A DNA stretch of 64,000 bases from Frankia sp. R82 (GTDB lineage Bacteria; Actinomycetota; Actinomycetes; Frankiales; Frankiaceae), in assembly GCF_023716925.1 (NCBI RefSeq), contig NZ_JAMQQG010000020.1, forward strand, positions 48,888-112,887, written 5' to 3'. The notes under the pieces are model-generated. The model was given only the letters and a program-made list of their open reading frames with translations. It had not been told where the DNA came from and ran no database searches. This document shows positions 54,850 to 63,442 of the stretch, piece by piece. Both the position numbers and the translations under genes were made by a program. Position 1 is the first letter of the stretch, and each line of letters opens with the position of its first letter.

Positions 54850-55644
54850 ACCTGGAAGCCTAACGACCCTGGACAGCCCGGCGACGACGCTGTCACCCGG
54901 CGTTCGGTCACACCTCGGGTGGGCTGACCGTCCCCTGCCTGGGGGGCACAGTTCGTCCCGCATTGCCCGAACTGGCCGGGACGTCGGGCCCCCGGATGGA
55001 CGACCGGGTCCCCGGATGATCGGGCCGCCGAGGGTACCGGACGCTCGGGCGGGGGTGGGGGCTGCGCTGGGCTCAGAACGTCGGCAGTCGGAACGTCGGG
55101 CGCTCGGGCGCTCGGGACGGCTGGACGCGGGCGGGTGGTGGCCCTGGGGTGCAGGCAGCGGGACAAAGAGTGGCTGGGGAGATCGGGTCGACGAAGCGTG
55201 CGGCGGGTGCGGCGGGTGCGGCGGGTTGGGCAGTTCGGGAACGTGCGGCGGTCGGGAGCGGTCCGGCCTGGCCGGGACATTCGGGCGACCCCGCCGGTAG
55301 GAGACGTTCGGCCTTTTCGTGGTGATGCACGAGAGTGCCATCGGGGGGCCGCGGGAGACCCGTTTTGGCTGCATTGACGTGGTGATACCTGGGCGGGGGG
55401 TCCCGGGCTCGCAGCGTTTAACGTCCTGTTAGCTCGAGACCTGGGACACAAGGTTGTCAGGGCGGAACGGCCCGGGGATAAACAGGTCCATGGGTACAGG
55501 TCCGCGCGGCGCACTTTCCCGCCGTTCTGCTAGCATTGTTCCGAGGGGTATCAGCGCCTGCGCCCACCACCCGATCTCGGGTGGGAAGCATGGCCCGGCC
55601 TCGGGTGGGGAAAACTGCCCGGCCTCGGGTGGGGGGCGCGCCTG
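54850..55644. other. Intergenic region between lpdA and the WS/DGAT gene with short repeats
   Basis: About 795 bp with no convincing gene. It contains a 9-bp GCGGCGGGT array (three units near 55199-55225) and, at 55577-55644, three copies of a motif starting TCGGGTGGG at exact 24-bp spacing, the first two units being nearly identical along their whole length. Divergent promoters for both neighbours should lie here. A possible 63-codon leader frame (TTG 55454 or ATG near 55490) ends at a TGA that overlaps the acyltransferase ATG (TGATG). Confidence 0.45.
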
Positions 55645-57123
55645 ATGACGCTCGTCGACACGGTCTCAAAGACCAGCTACAACCGGGCTTTCGCACGCCC
55701 GCTCACTGCGGGCGACCGAGCTTATCTCGCCTTCCACAAGCTCAATCCGGGCGAGTTCCAGGATGTCGGCGCGGTGCTTTTCCTTGATGGTCCGGTGGAA
55801 CTCGCCGACCTGCGGGCGCACATCGCCGAGCGGGTGCGTCAGCCCCGGGCACTGATGCTCACCGACCGGCTGGAGACGGTGACGGTACGCCCCACCGACC
55901 GCCGCTCGACGGTCACCGAGACCCACTGGGTCTCCCAGCCGGACATGGACGTCGACGCGCACGTCGTCGCCGTCCCGTTGCCGACCCTTGAGCAGGCCGA
56001 ACGGCTCGGCTACAGCGACGCCGTCGGCGACCGGCGCATCCGCGCCGCCATCGACCAGATCGCCACCTGGCCGACCGACACCACCACCCAGCCGTGGAAG
56101 ATCTACCTGATCTGCGACAGCACGGGAACATCCGGCGGCGCGTCCTTCGACGGCGCGTCGGGCGGCGGACCGGCCGGGCGCGGCACGACGTCCGGCTCGG
56201 TGGTGGTGTACCGCACCAGCCACATCGCCCAGGACGGCGCGGCCCTCTATCGGGCGCTGCACCTGCTGTTCGGCGGCGATGACGATCCCGACATCGGACT
56301 GCCCGCGTCCATCGCGCGGCCCAAGGCCGCCGACTACCTGCGTTTTGTCACCCGAGGGCTGAACGTCCTGGCTCCGACCCGGGTGCTCGACGCCTGGGGC
56401 GGCCCGCCGCAGGGCCCGGCCCGGCACACCTGGACCACCGCCGACCTCGGCGAGATCCGGGCCGCGGCCCGTCGGCACAACGCCACCGTCAACGACGTCT
56501 ACCTGGCCGCGCTGGCCGGTGCCATCCGCACCTGGTCGGAGTTCGAATGGCGCAACGACGACCGTCCGGTGCACGCGCTGATGCCGGTGAGCATCCGACT
56601 GGCGGCCGACCAGAACGTCCTGTCGAACTACACCTCGGGCGTACGCGTCGCCCTGCCCTGCGGCGAACCGGACGCCGCCCACCGAATCGCCCGGCTCGCC
56701 GAGGTCACCAAGGGGCTCAAGCGCGGTGGAATCGGACTGGTCGAACATCATCTGTTCCCCGCGGTCGCCCAGCGCGCCACCCCGCGGATGCTGTCGTACG
56801 CGGCCAGCTTCGGGGGACGCACCCACGAGCTCGCGATGGTCGCGACCAACGCCCGCACCGTCGGTGGCCCGCTGCACGTCGCCGGTCGCAAGGTCACCGA
56901 GTTGATCGGCACCGGACCGCTGCTCGCCGGCCGTCAGCACCTGTCGGTGGCGTTGTTCGGCGTCGGTGACCGGGTCGGCATCAGCTTCGCCGCCAGCGAG
57001 AGCGTCCCGAACCACGAGCGACTGGCCACCCTGTGGCGACACGAACTCGACGAGATGAACCGCCTCGCGCCGATCGGCGTGCAGGTTCCGCACCAACGTC
57101 ATCCGGGATCGCGCGCCCGGTAG
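55645..57123 (+). CDS. Wax ester synthase/diacylglycerol acyltransferase-like protein (WS/DGAT family)
   Basis: A 492-residue protein with the WS/DGAT layout. The active motif HHxxxDG appears as SHIAQDG: His193 and Asp197 are kept but the first His is Ser. The C-terminal part shows the PVSIR and NYTSGVRVALP segments of the family. Such enzymes join acyl-CoA to diacylglycerol or fatty alcohol; the retained His is the general base, so activity is possible. An insertion rich in Gly/Ser (about 165-180) precedes the motif. It could act on products of the lipid locus, but the 27-kb distance makes that speculative. Confidence 0.82.
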   Translation: MTLVDTVSKTSYNRAFARPLTAGDRAYLAFHKLNPGEFQDVGAVLFLDGPVELADLRAHIAERVRQPRALMLTDRLETVTVRPTDRRSTVTETHWVSQPDMDVDAHVVAVPLPTLEQAERLGYSDAVGDRRIRAAIDQIATWPTDTTTQPWKIYLICDSTGTSGGASFDGASGGGPAGRGTTSGSVVVYRTSHIAQDGAALYRALHLLFGGDDDPDIGLPASIARPKAADYLRFVTRGLNVLAPTRVLDAWGGPPQGPARHTWTTADLGEIRAAARRHNATVNDVYLAALAGAIRTWSEFEWRNDDRPVHALMPVSIRLAADQNVLSNYTSGVRVALPCGEPDAAHRIARLAEVTKGLKRGGIGLVEHHLFPAVAQRATPRMLSYAASFGGRTHELAMVATNARTVGGPLHVAGRKVTELIGTGPLLAGRQHLSVALFGVGDRVGISFAASESVPNHERLATLWRHELDEMNRLAPIGVQVPHQRHPGSRAR

Positions 57124-57427
57124 GACGAATGCCTCCCGGTGCACTGATTGCGCCGCCCGCATCCACCATGCAGCCGTCGGGATCCGGCCGGCACTCCTCC
57201 CGGCCGGCGCCCGCCTCGGTTCCGGTTCCGGTTCTGAGCCTTGGCTTCGGCCTTGGCCTCGGGCCTGGTCTTGGCTTCGGCTGATCACGGCCCTGGATGC
57301 CCGCCCCTGGAGGCCACCGCGCACCTCGCGCCGACCCCGCGCCGTCTTCGCTGCACCCCATCGAGTGCAACGCCAAAAGATCGCATTACGAGCAAACGAT
57401 GCCGGTGGCGCTGTGTAGTTTTCGGGG
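57124..57427. other. Short convergent intergenic region, low complexity
   Basis: About 304 bp between two convergent genes. It holds near-repeats of GGTTCC and of a CTTGGCTTCGG-type unit around 57215-57285. No gene, terminator hairpin with T-run or RNA was recognised. Confidence 0.4.
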
Positions 57428-59167
57428 TCATTGCGGTCGGTGTGGCGTGCCCGGCGCCGAGGTGGCTCCGGGCACGCCTACCTGACTTCTGCCGGGACGG
57501 CCTGGGCCCGCGGGCTGAGCGGAGGCGGTGGAGGTGGAGGTGGAGGTGGAGGAGACGGTGGCGTCCTCGGTGGCGGTGAGGGGGGCGGCGATCTCCTCGA
57601 GGGAGCGGCCGGCCGCGTCCACGCCGAGCAGGAGTTCGGCGATGCCGCCGATCGCCATCACGGCCGCGCCGACGAGGAAGCCGACCATCACCGGGCCGGT
57701 GCGTCCGGTGTCGATGAGATGGCCGAACAGCAGGGGGCCGGCGATGCCGCCGATGCCGGTGCCGATCGCGTAGAAGAACGCGATCGCCAGGGCCCGGGTC
57801 TCCATCGGGAAGATCTCGCTGACGGTGAGATAGGCCGCGCTCGCACCCGCCGAGGCGAAGAAGAAGGTGACCGCCACGACCGCGAGGAACGTCCATGCGG
57901 TCAGCGCCCCGGAATGGAACAGAACCGCCAGCACCACACCGAACACCGCTGCCGCCAGATAGGTTCCGGCGATCATCGGCTTGCGTCCGACGGTGTCGAA
58001 CAGCGGGCCGAGCAGCAGCGGCCCGGCGCAGTTGCCCAGCGCATAGACGACGAGGAACACCGGCACGGCGGACGAGCTCACGTCGTAGAACGTCGTGAGC
58101 ATCGTGCCCAGATCGAACGTGAAGGCATTGTAGAGAAAGGCCTGACCGACGAACAGGGAGAGCCCGAGGACGGCGCGGCGGGGATAGGTGCGAAACGCGG
58201 TCTCGGCGATCGTCCGCAGCGGAATGACCTGGCGCTGGCGAACCGTGATGGTGCCGTTCGCTGCCGGCAGCGACCGGCCGGTGTCCGCCTCCACCGACGA
58301 TTCGATGTCGCCGACAATCTGGTCGGCGTCGTCGGCCCGGCCGTGGATGAACAGCCAGCGCGGGCTTTCCGGCACATGCCGGCGGACGATGAGGATCACC
58401 AGGCCCAGCAGCGCGCCGAGCCCGAAGCTGAGCCGCCAGCCCACGTTGGTCGGGAAGATGTTCTCGGACAGGAAGAAGACGGTCAGGCCCGACCCGGCGG
58501 CCGACCCGGCCCAGTAGGTGCCGTTGATGAGCAGGTCGACCCGGCCGCGTACCCGGGCGGGAATGAGCTCGTCCACCGCGGAGTTGATCGCCGCGTATTC
58601 GCCGCCGATGCCGGCGCCGGTGAAGAAGCGGGTCAGGAAGAAGAACCACGGTGTCCAGGAGAAGGCGGTCAGTGTGGTGGCCGTGATGTAGACGCCGAGG
58701 GTGAGGATGAACAGCTTCTTGCGGCCGAACCGGTCGGTGAGCTGGCCGAAGAACAGGGCGCCGAGGCAGGCCCCGAGCACGTAGATGGCCGCGGCGGTGC
58801 CGATGTCGCCGGCTGACAGCGAGATTCCGCTGCCGTCCTCGGTCAGCCGCGAGCCGACCGCACCGACCATGGTCACCTCAAGGCCGTCGAGGATCCACAC
58901 CGTCCCCAGGCCAATGATGATCAACCAGTGGAACCGGGCCCACGGCAACCGGTCCAGCCGGGCCGGGATCGCCGTGCGGACGACCCCCGACGTGCCGCCA
59001 CCGGGCGACGGACCGTCCTGCGCTCTGGTGTCACCCACCGCCGTCCTGCTCGCCGCCGTGTTGCTCGCCGCCGTGTTGCTCGCCGCCGTGTTGCTCGCCC
59101 CTGTGATGCCCGCCGCTGTGGTGTCGCCCGCCGCTGTGGTGTCGCCCGCCGTGCCGTGGTCGCCCAT
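57428..59167 (-). CDS. MFS transporter, sugar/metabolite symporter type
   Basis: A 579-residue transporter with 12 membrane spans, the loop-2 motif GQLTDRFGRKK, GEYAAINSAVDELIPARVRGR after span 4 and PESPRWL at the end of span 6, as in the sugar-porter/aromatic-acid group. Substrate unknown. The ATG at 59167 has a GGGGAGGTGG ribosome site. Its first 60 residues are built from tandem repeats: a five-residue unit (15 bp, three exact copies plus one variant at 59049-59108) and a six-residue unit (18 bp twice, 59109-59144). The C-terminus is a Ser/Thr/Pro-rich tail of about 50 residues. Confidence 0.9.
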   Translation of the reverse strand: MGDHGTAGDTTAAGDTTAAGITGASNTAASNTAASNTAASRTAVGDTRAQDGPSPGGGTSGVVRTAIPARLDRLPWARFHWLIIIGLGTVWILDGLEVTMVGAVGSRLTEDGSGISLSAGDIGTAAAIYVLGACLGALFFGQLTDRFGRKKLFILTLGVYITATTLTAFSWTPWFFFLTRFFTGAGIGGEYAAINSAVDELIPARVRGRVDLLINGTYWAGSAAGSGLTVFFLSENIFPTNVGWRLSFGLGALLGLVILIVRRHVPESPRWLFIHGRADDADQIVGDIESSVEADTGRSLPAANGTITVRQRQVIPLRTIAETAFRTYPRRAVLGLSLFVGQAFLYNAFTFDLGTMLTTFYDVSSSAVPVFLVVYALGNCAGPLLLGPLFDTVGRKPMIAGTYLAAAVFGVVLAVLFHSGALTAWTFLAVVAVTFFFASAGASAAYLTVSEIFPMETRALAIAFFYAIGTGIGGIAGPLLFGHLIDTGRTGPVMVGFLVGAAVMAIGGIAELLLGVDAAGRSLEEIAAPLTATEDATVSSTSTSTSTASAQPAGPGRPGRSQVGVPGATSAPGTPHRPQ

Positions 59168-59729
59168 GCCACCTCCCCGCGTCCGGATCCGCACCCCGTG
59201 TCCGTGCCTGCGATGCGCCTGTGCAGCCGGGACGCCGATGTTGACTTCGCCCCTGTGCCCCGTCCACGGATCAATATCCCTACCTGGGCAGCACCGGAAC
59301 CGGCGTTGGCACCGGCTTCTCACCAGACCCGGCTGACCGGCTCGGTGGCGACACAGGCGTCATGATTTCGCCGCCCGTCAGTCCGCCCACTACTCTCCGC
59401 AGCCAAAACCCGCATCGCTCGCACAGGCAGCAACATCACCCCCGCCGCCACCGCGCCCTGCCATCGGCCCCACAGCAAGATCCGCCCACACGGGTCGTCG
59501 TGGGGCGGCAAACGGGACACAAAAGCCCCCATGGCGACCCATGTGCATCCTGCATACCCGAGGCGCCCGACAGGAGCGTCGTAGAAAGTGACCGTGGCCG
59601 AAGTGTGGTGCCCCCGTCGCCCAGAACAAGCCGGCAGGGCCTCCCAACAGCAGAATCGGCGGCGGCAGCGAACGTGGGGAGCGGGGGCAGTGAACACCGG
59701 ACGGCCGTGGCCGTGGCGAGATCATTAGA
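59168..59729. other. Intergenic region, no feature recognised
   Basis: About 560 bp upstream of both the MFS gene and the MmcQ/YjbR gene, so two divergent promoters are expected. Several open frames cross it on both strands but none shows protein-like composition, a ribosome site or a family motif. I see no hairpin or RNA gene. Confidence 0.4.
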
Positions 59730-60188
59730 GTGGTGTTCGTGGCTGGCTGGGCGGACGTTCGGCGGATCGCGCTCGGGTTGCCCGAGGTCAGCGAGGGGAC
59801 GTCCTACGGCAACGTTGCCTGGCGGGTGCGTAGGGCGACATTCGCGTGGGAACGCCCGCTTCGTCGGGCTGACCTCGAGGTGCTGCGGGCCGACCCGGGC
59901 GGCGCCGCGGCGGACGCGGTTGTCGGCACGGGCGAGATCCCGCTGGCCGTCCGGGTGGCCGATGTCGGGGTGCGGGCGGCGCTGATCGCCGAGGATCCCG
60001 ACGCGTACTTCACCGTGGCCCACTTCGCGGACTTCCCGGCGGTGCTGGTGCGTCTCGGCGAGATCGGGGTCGCCGAACTCACGGAGCTGCTCACCGAGGC
60101 ATGGCTGGTCCGTGCCCCGAAGCGGCTCGCGCAGCGTCACCTCGACCAGCGTCACCTCGACCAGCGTCACCCCGACAAACCCTGCTGA
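59730..60188 (+). CDS. MmcQ/YjbR-family protein
   Basis: A 152-residue protein. The N-terminal WADVRRIALGLPEVSEGTSYGNVAWRV stretch (here quoted in part as LGLPEVSEGTSYGN) and the DAYFTVAHFADFPAVLVRL core are those of the MmcQ/YjbR fold, proposed to bind DNA but without firm function. The start is GTG at 59730, with a second GTG directly after it. The C-terminus ends in three copies of a five-residue unit RHLDQ-type (15 bp, 60132-60176), outside the fold. Confidence 0.85.
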   Translation: MVFVAGWADVRRIALGLPEVSEGTSYGNVAWRVRRATFAWERPLRRADLEVLRADPGGAAADAVVGTGEIPLAVRVADVGVRAALIAEDPDAYFTVAHFADFPAVLVRLGEIGVAELTELLTEAWLVRAPKRLAQRHLDQRHLDQRHPDKPC

Positions 60189-60509
60189 CGGCATCGCCCT
60201 TCTGTGGACATCCGATTGTCGCGAGCTCCCATCTCGGGATAGCTGTCGGTGAACGGCGTTCACTGGTGAACGGCGTTCGCCGGCAGGTGGTCTTCGCGGG
60301 TCCGGAGAAAGGCTGGGGGAGCCATATGGTGGGGTGAGACGCGGCGCATTTCCTAGAATGGCGGCGAACGCCCGTAGACGCCGGACGGCGCGGGATTCCC
60401 GAGCGGCGGGACATCCCGCGTCTGTGGTCCGGATCGAAACCGGGTTTCCCCGCCGCGGGATACCCGGGCGTGTGACCCCCGTTTTCCGCCCGGAGGAGGG
60501 CTCTGTTCG
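60189..60509. promoter_or_regulatory. Regulatory-looking intergenic region with twin palindromes
   Basis: A perfect 15-bp palindrome GTGAACGGCGTTCAC (60249-60263, odd centre) is followed 17 bp later by a near-copy GTGAACGGCGTTCGC (60266-60280, one arm mismatch). Farther on, four short CGGG...CCCG hairpins cluster between 60391 and 60466 (for example 60391-60401, 60406-60419, 60456-60466). The arrangement resembles a two-site operator for a TetR- or GntR-like dimer controlling the lipoprotein gene at 60510; no regulator gene is adjacent. Confidence 0.55.
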
Positions 60510-61691
60510 ATGCTGGCTGCCCGCCCCCGCACCGCAGGCTCTCGCGCTGCAGGCTTTCGTACCGCAGGCTTTCGTACCGCAGGCTTTCGTGCTGCCCGCT
60601 CCTGTACCGGTTGGGCTCATGGCGCCGGACAGAACGCCGTCGGCTCCCGCCCGGTCCGGTGGCCCGCTGCCGTGGTCGGGTTCGCGGTCGCGGCTCTCGT
60701 CGCGGTCGCGGCTGCTGCCTGTGGCGCCGACACCACCGGCGCCACAGGCCCCGGGCATGCGTCGCAGGCACACGTCCCGGTCACCGCCACGTCCCCGGCC
60801 CAGCCAGCTGACCAGCCAGCCGGCATGCCCGGCTCCCGGCCCGGGACGTCTGCCCCGCCGACGCCGGCCGGGCTCGGGCGACCCGGCGCAACCGGTGGTG
60901 AGGGGCTGGCAGCCGGGGTGGGTGGGGTGACGCTGGTGCCGGCGGCCACGCGGTTTGCCGCGAACTGGCCGGTGGAGCTGCGGTTTCAGGTGCGCGGCGC
61001 GGGTGGTCGGGCGATCACCCGATTCGTCCAGGAACAGGGGGCCACGATGCACCTGTACCTGATTCGCTCCGACCTGGTCGGATTCCAGCACGTCCATCCG
61101 ACCATGGCCACCGACGGCACGTGGACGGCCAACCTCGCCGCCCCCGCGAGTGGTTTCTACCGCGCCTACGCCTCGTTCACGACCCCGGTGGACGGACGAG
61201 TCATGCCGTTCGTGCTCAGCACCCCGATCACCATCCCGGGAGCGGCCGTCCCCACGCCGGTACCGGCGCCGACGACCACCACCACCGTGGACGGCTACAC
61301 CCTGCGCCTGTCCATGCCCCGGGGCCCGTTGCGGGCCGGGATGGCAGGTCCGCTGGCCGTCACCGTGAGCCGGGATGGCCGCCCCGTCACCGATCTGCAG
61401 CCCTACCTGGCCAGCTATGCCCACCTGAGCGCCTTCCACCAGGGCGATCTCGCCTTCGCGCACCTGCATCCCACCGGCTCTGTCGTCGCCGGCTCCGTCG
61501 CCACCGGTCGCGGCGCCACCGGTCACGGCGCCACCGGTCACGGCGCCACCGGTCACGGCGCCACCGGTCACGGCGGCCCCACTCTCACCTTCGACGCCCA
61601 CCTGCCCCGCGCCGGCGCCTGGCGGCTCTACCTGCAGTTCCGCGCCGGTGGCCACCCGCACACCGCCGCCGTCACCCTCGCCGTGCCATAG
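60510..61691 (+). CDS. Secreted His-rich lipoprotein, possibly metal-binding
   Basis: A 393-residue protein with a membrane-targeting segment RWPAAVVGFAVAALVAVAAA ending in a lipobox Cys near residue 70. The mature part has paired beta-domains with recurrent His: MHLYLIRSDLVGFQHVHP, YAHLSAFHQGDLAFAHLHP and AGGHPHTAAV, a pattern seen in actinobacterial lipoproteins thought to bind copper or other metals. The exact family is not certain. Two 15-bp arrays occur: four units near the start (60534-60593, AGFRT-type) and five near the end (61503-61577, TGHGA-type, adding more His). The long N-terminal tail before the signal makes the chosen start doubtful. Confidence 0.7.
   Translation: MLAARPRTAGSRAAGFRTAGFRTAGFRAARSCTGWAHGAGQNAVGSRPVRWPAAVVGFAVAALVAVAAAACGADTTGATGPGHASQAHVPVTATSPAQPADQPAGMPGSRPGTSAPPTPAGLGRPGATGGEGLAAGVGGVTLVPAATRFAANWPVELRFQVRGAGGRAITRFVQEQGATMHLYLIRSDLVGFQHVHPTMATDGTWTANLAAPASGFYRAYASFTTPVDGRVMPFVLSTPITIPGAAVPTPVPAPTTTTTVDGYTLRLSMPRGPLRAGMAGPLAVTVSRDGRPVTDLQPYLASYAHLSAFHQGDLAFAHLHPTGSVVAGSVATGRGATGHGATGHGATGHGATGHGGPTLTFDAHLPRAGAWRLYLQFRAGGHPHTAAVTLAVP
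61503..61577 (+). repeat. 15-bp in-frame tandem array, five units
   Basis: Units read ACC GGT CAC GGC GCC with one base change in the first copy and one in the last. They insert a Thr-Gly-His-Gly-Ala series between two His-bearing strands of the lipoprotein. Confidence 0.9.
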
Positions 61692-62541
61692 GCCACTTCT
61701 CGTGAGTCCTGGTCAATCCTCGTTGTTCGCGAAACATGACCACGTCACCACCAGGCGTCCGCAGGACGGCCCTTTCGCTGCCACGCCCGGGACCACTCCA
61801 CGAACCGTGGTCGCACAGCCCGAAGACCACCGTGCCCAGCGACCGTGCATCGCGCCCTGACCACGGCAGCCTCCTCCTCGTCTCATGCCCCATGCCCCCG
61901 GGCCCCCGTGCTCCCGTGCCCGCCTTGGACGGCGGCCACTTCGCCAAGTCACGGATTCTTGCCGAGGCGGAGTGAAGGTTCCGGTCCGCAGATCCTTCAC
62001 TAAGCCTCGGCAAGAATGAATCATGGCTTTCGGTCATCCCTGACCGAGCCGGTTTTGTCACAGGAAGTGGCATGGGTGACGCGGAAGGTGTCGGTCGACG
62101 CGTGTCGGGGGTGAACGGGGCGAGGATGTTCTGGTGGAACGTCTACCGATTCCCGGGGTGGTCGCGCTCCGACATGTCTGGGCGGAACGTGAGGAGACGC
62201 CTACATTCCCACGAGCCAGGACCATCGGTCGGCCCGGACCCGCGGATCGTGGGGGTTGCGACGGCCGGGCGTACACGGCAGAAGGCATGTCGGAGCGAGG
62301 CACGTTGGAGCGAGGCACGTCGGAGCACGGACAGACCCCCGATCCACAAAAACCGCCCAGCGGGCCGGGCCCGGCGGCGGTATGTGGCAAACCGCCGGTG
62401 TGGGGCGTCCTGTGACGTTAGGATGATCAACGGTGGCGGGTCAAACGGCCGAGAACGGCGGGAGGACGGCCGAGGACAGGACCGCCGAGGACAGGACGGC
62501 CGAGGACGGCCGAGGACGGTGGGAGAGCGGGCGGGGGTGCG
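61692..62541. other. 850-bp intergenic region containing a long imperfect inverted repeat
   Basis: No gene is supported over this stretch. The main structure is a 24-bp inverted repeat (61955-61978 and 61994-62017, 22 of 24 pairs) around a 15-nt spacer. Two further 15-bp tandem duplications lie at 62291-62320 and 62469-62498, the latter just before the next gene. Small open frames here lack ribosome sites and protein-like composition. Confidence 0.5.
61955..62017. repeat. 24-bp imperfect inverted repeat (stem-loop or MITE-like)
   Basis: Left arm begins ATTCTTGCCGAGGC and ends GTGAAGG; the right arm is its complement except for two adjacent mismatches. The 15-nt loop is TTCCGGTCCGCAGAT. No T-run follows on either side, so it is not a canonical Rho-independent terminator. 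It could be a processed-RNA hairpin, an operator or a residual transposon end pair. Confidence 0.85.
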
Positions 62542-63393
62542 GTGGACGCGGGTATTGTCGCCGCGCTGATCACGTCCGTGGCCAGTGTCGCCGTGTCCGT
62601 CGGGGCCTCGGTGTGGACCCGTCGCCAGGGCATCGAGCTGGAACGGATGCGGTACGAGTCGGAGCGTTCGGCGCGTGACCACGAGAAGCGTTCAGCGGCC
62701 AAGGCGGAACTCGACCGCTACCGCGAGCCGCTGCTACTCGCCGTCGTCGACCTCGGCGCCCGGCTGCACACGATCCGCGAGGGTGGCCTGCACGCCTATC
62801 TGGGATCGACCCAGCGCCGTGGGCGGCTCGCCGTGCTCGGCACGGTGTACTGCGTGGCCCGCTACTTCGGCACGCTGGAGATTCTCTACTCGCGGCTGGC
62901 GCTGCTGCGCTTCGACAGCGCCGCCGACACCCGGCTCGTCGCCGCCCTGCTCGCCGACATCGGCCGCGTCTTCTCCGCCGACCAGTTCGACGACGAGGCC
63001 CCGTCCGCGGCAGGAGCTGACGAGAACGGGCCGCCGGCGGGGGCGAGCTCACTGCGCAAGGCCGAGCTTTCGGCCGGGTCGCGGTTCATGCTGTGGCGGG
63101 AGGAGCAGCGGGCGATCGGTGAGCTGATGCGCGGACCGGAGGCCGCCGCCACCGTCTGCGTCGGATTCGCCTACTTCCACGACCACTACGACGAACAGTT
63201 CGCGAGCTGGCTCGACCCGTTCGTCGAGGCACTGCGGTCCCCGCACGCCGCCGGCAGCGAACGCCTGGCCCGGCTGCAGACCCTGCTCGCCCTGCTCGTC
63301 ACCCAGCTCGATGAGGACGGCGGCTACAGCCTCACCGTCGACGGCACCACCGTCGCCCCCGAATGGGCCACCCCGGCCGCCCTCGGCTCGTGA
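62542..63393 (+). CDS. Conserved-looking membrane-anchored coiled-coil protein of unknown function
   Basis: A 283-residue protein I do not recognise. It starts with one hydrophobic segment (GIVAALITSVASVAVSVGA), then a charged helix (RQGIELERMRYESERSARD) likely to be coiled coil, then a helical domain with YREPLLLAVVDLGARL and a conserved-looking FAYFHDHYDEQFASWLDPF segment. This layout, one anchor plus a cytoplasmic helical domain, is common among actinobacterial hypothetical proteins. The start GTG 62542 follows a GGGGGTGCGG purine-rich run. It ends 49 bp before azlC and may share a transcript with it. Confidence 0.65.
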   Translation: MDAGIVAALITSVASVAVSVGASVWTRRQGIELERMRYESERSARDHEKRSAAKAELDRYREPLLLAVVDLGARLHTIREGGLHAYLGSTQRRGRLAVLGTVYCVARYFGTLEILYSRLALLRFDSAADTRLVAALLADIGRVFSADQFDDEAPSAAGADENGPPAGASSLRKAELSAGSRFMLWREEQRAIGELMRGPEAAATVCVGFAYFHDHYDEQFASWLDPFVEALRSPHAAGSERLARLQTLLALLVTQLDEDGGYSLTVDGTTVAPEWATPAALGS

Positions 63394-63439
63394 CGGCAGT
63401 GGGTCTCGTGACGGCGGAGGGTCTCGTGACGGTGTCGGT
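63386..63439. repeat. 18-bp tandem repeat over a stop codon, three units
   Basis: Units starting GCTCGTGACGG, TCTCGTGACGG and TCTCGTGACGG begin at 63386, 63404 and 63422. The first contains the stop codon of the 62542 gene and the last ends four bases before the azlC ATG, so the array fills the whole gap between the two genes. Confidence 0.85.
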
Positions 63440-63442
63440 GGC

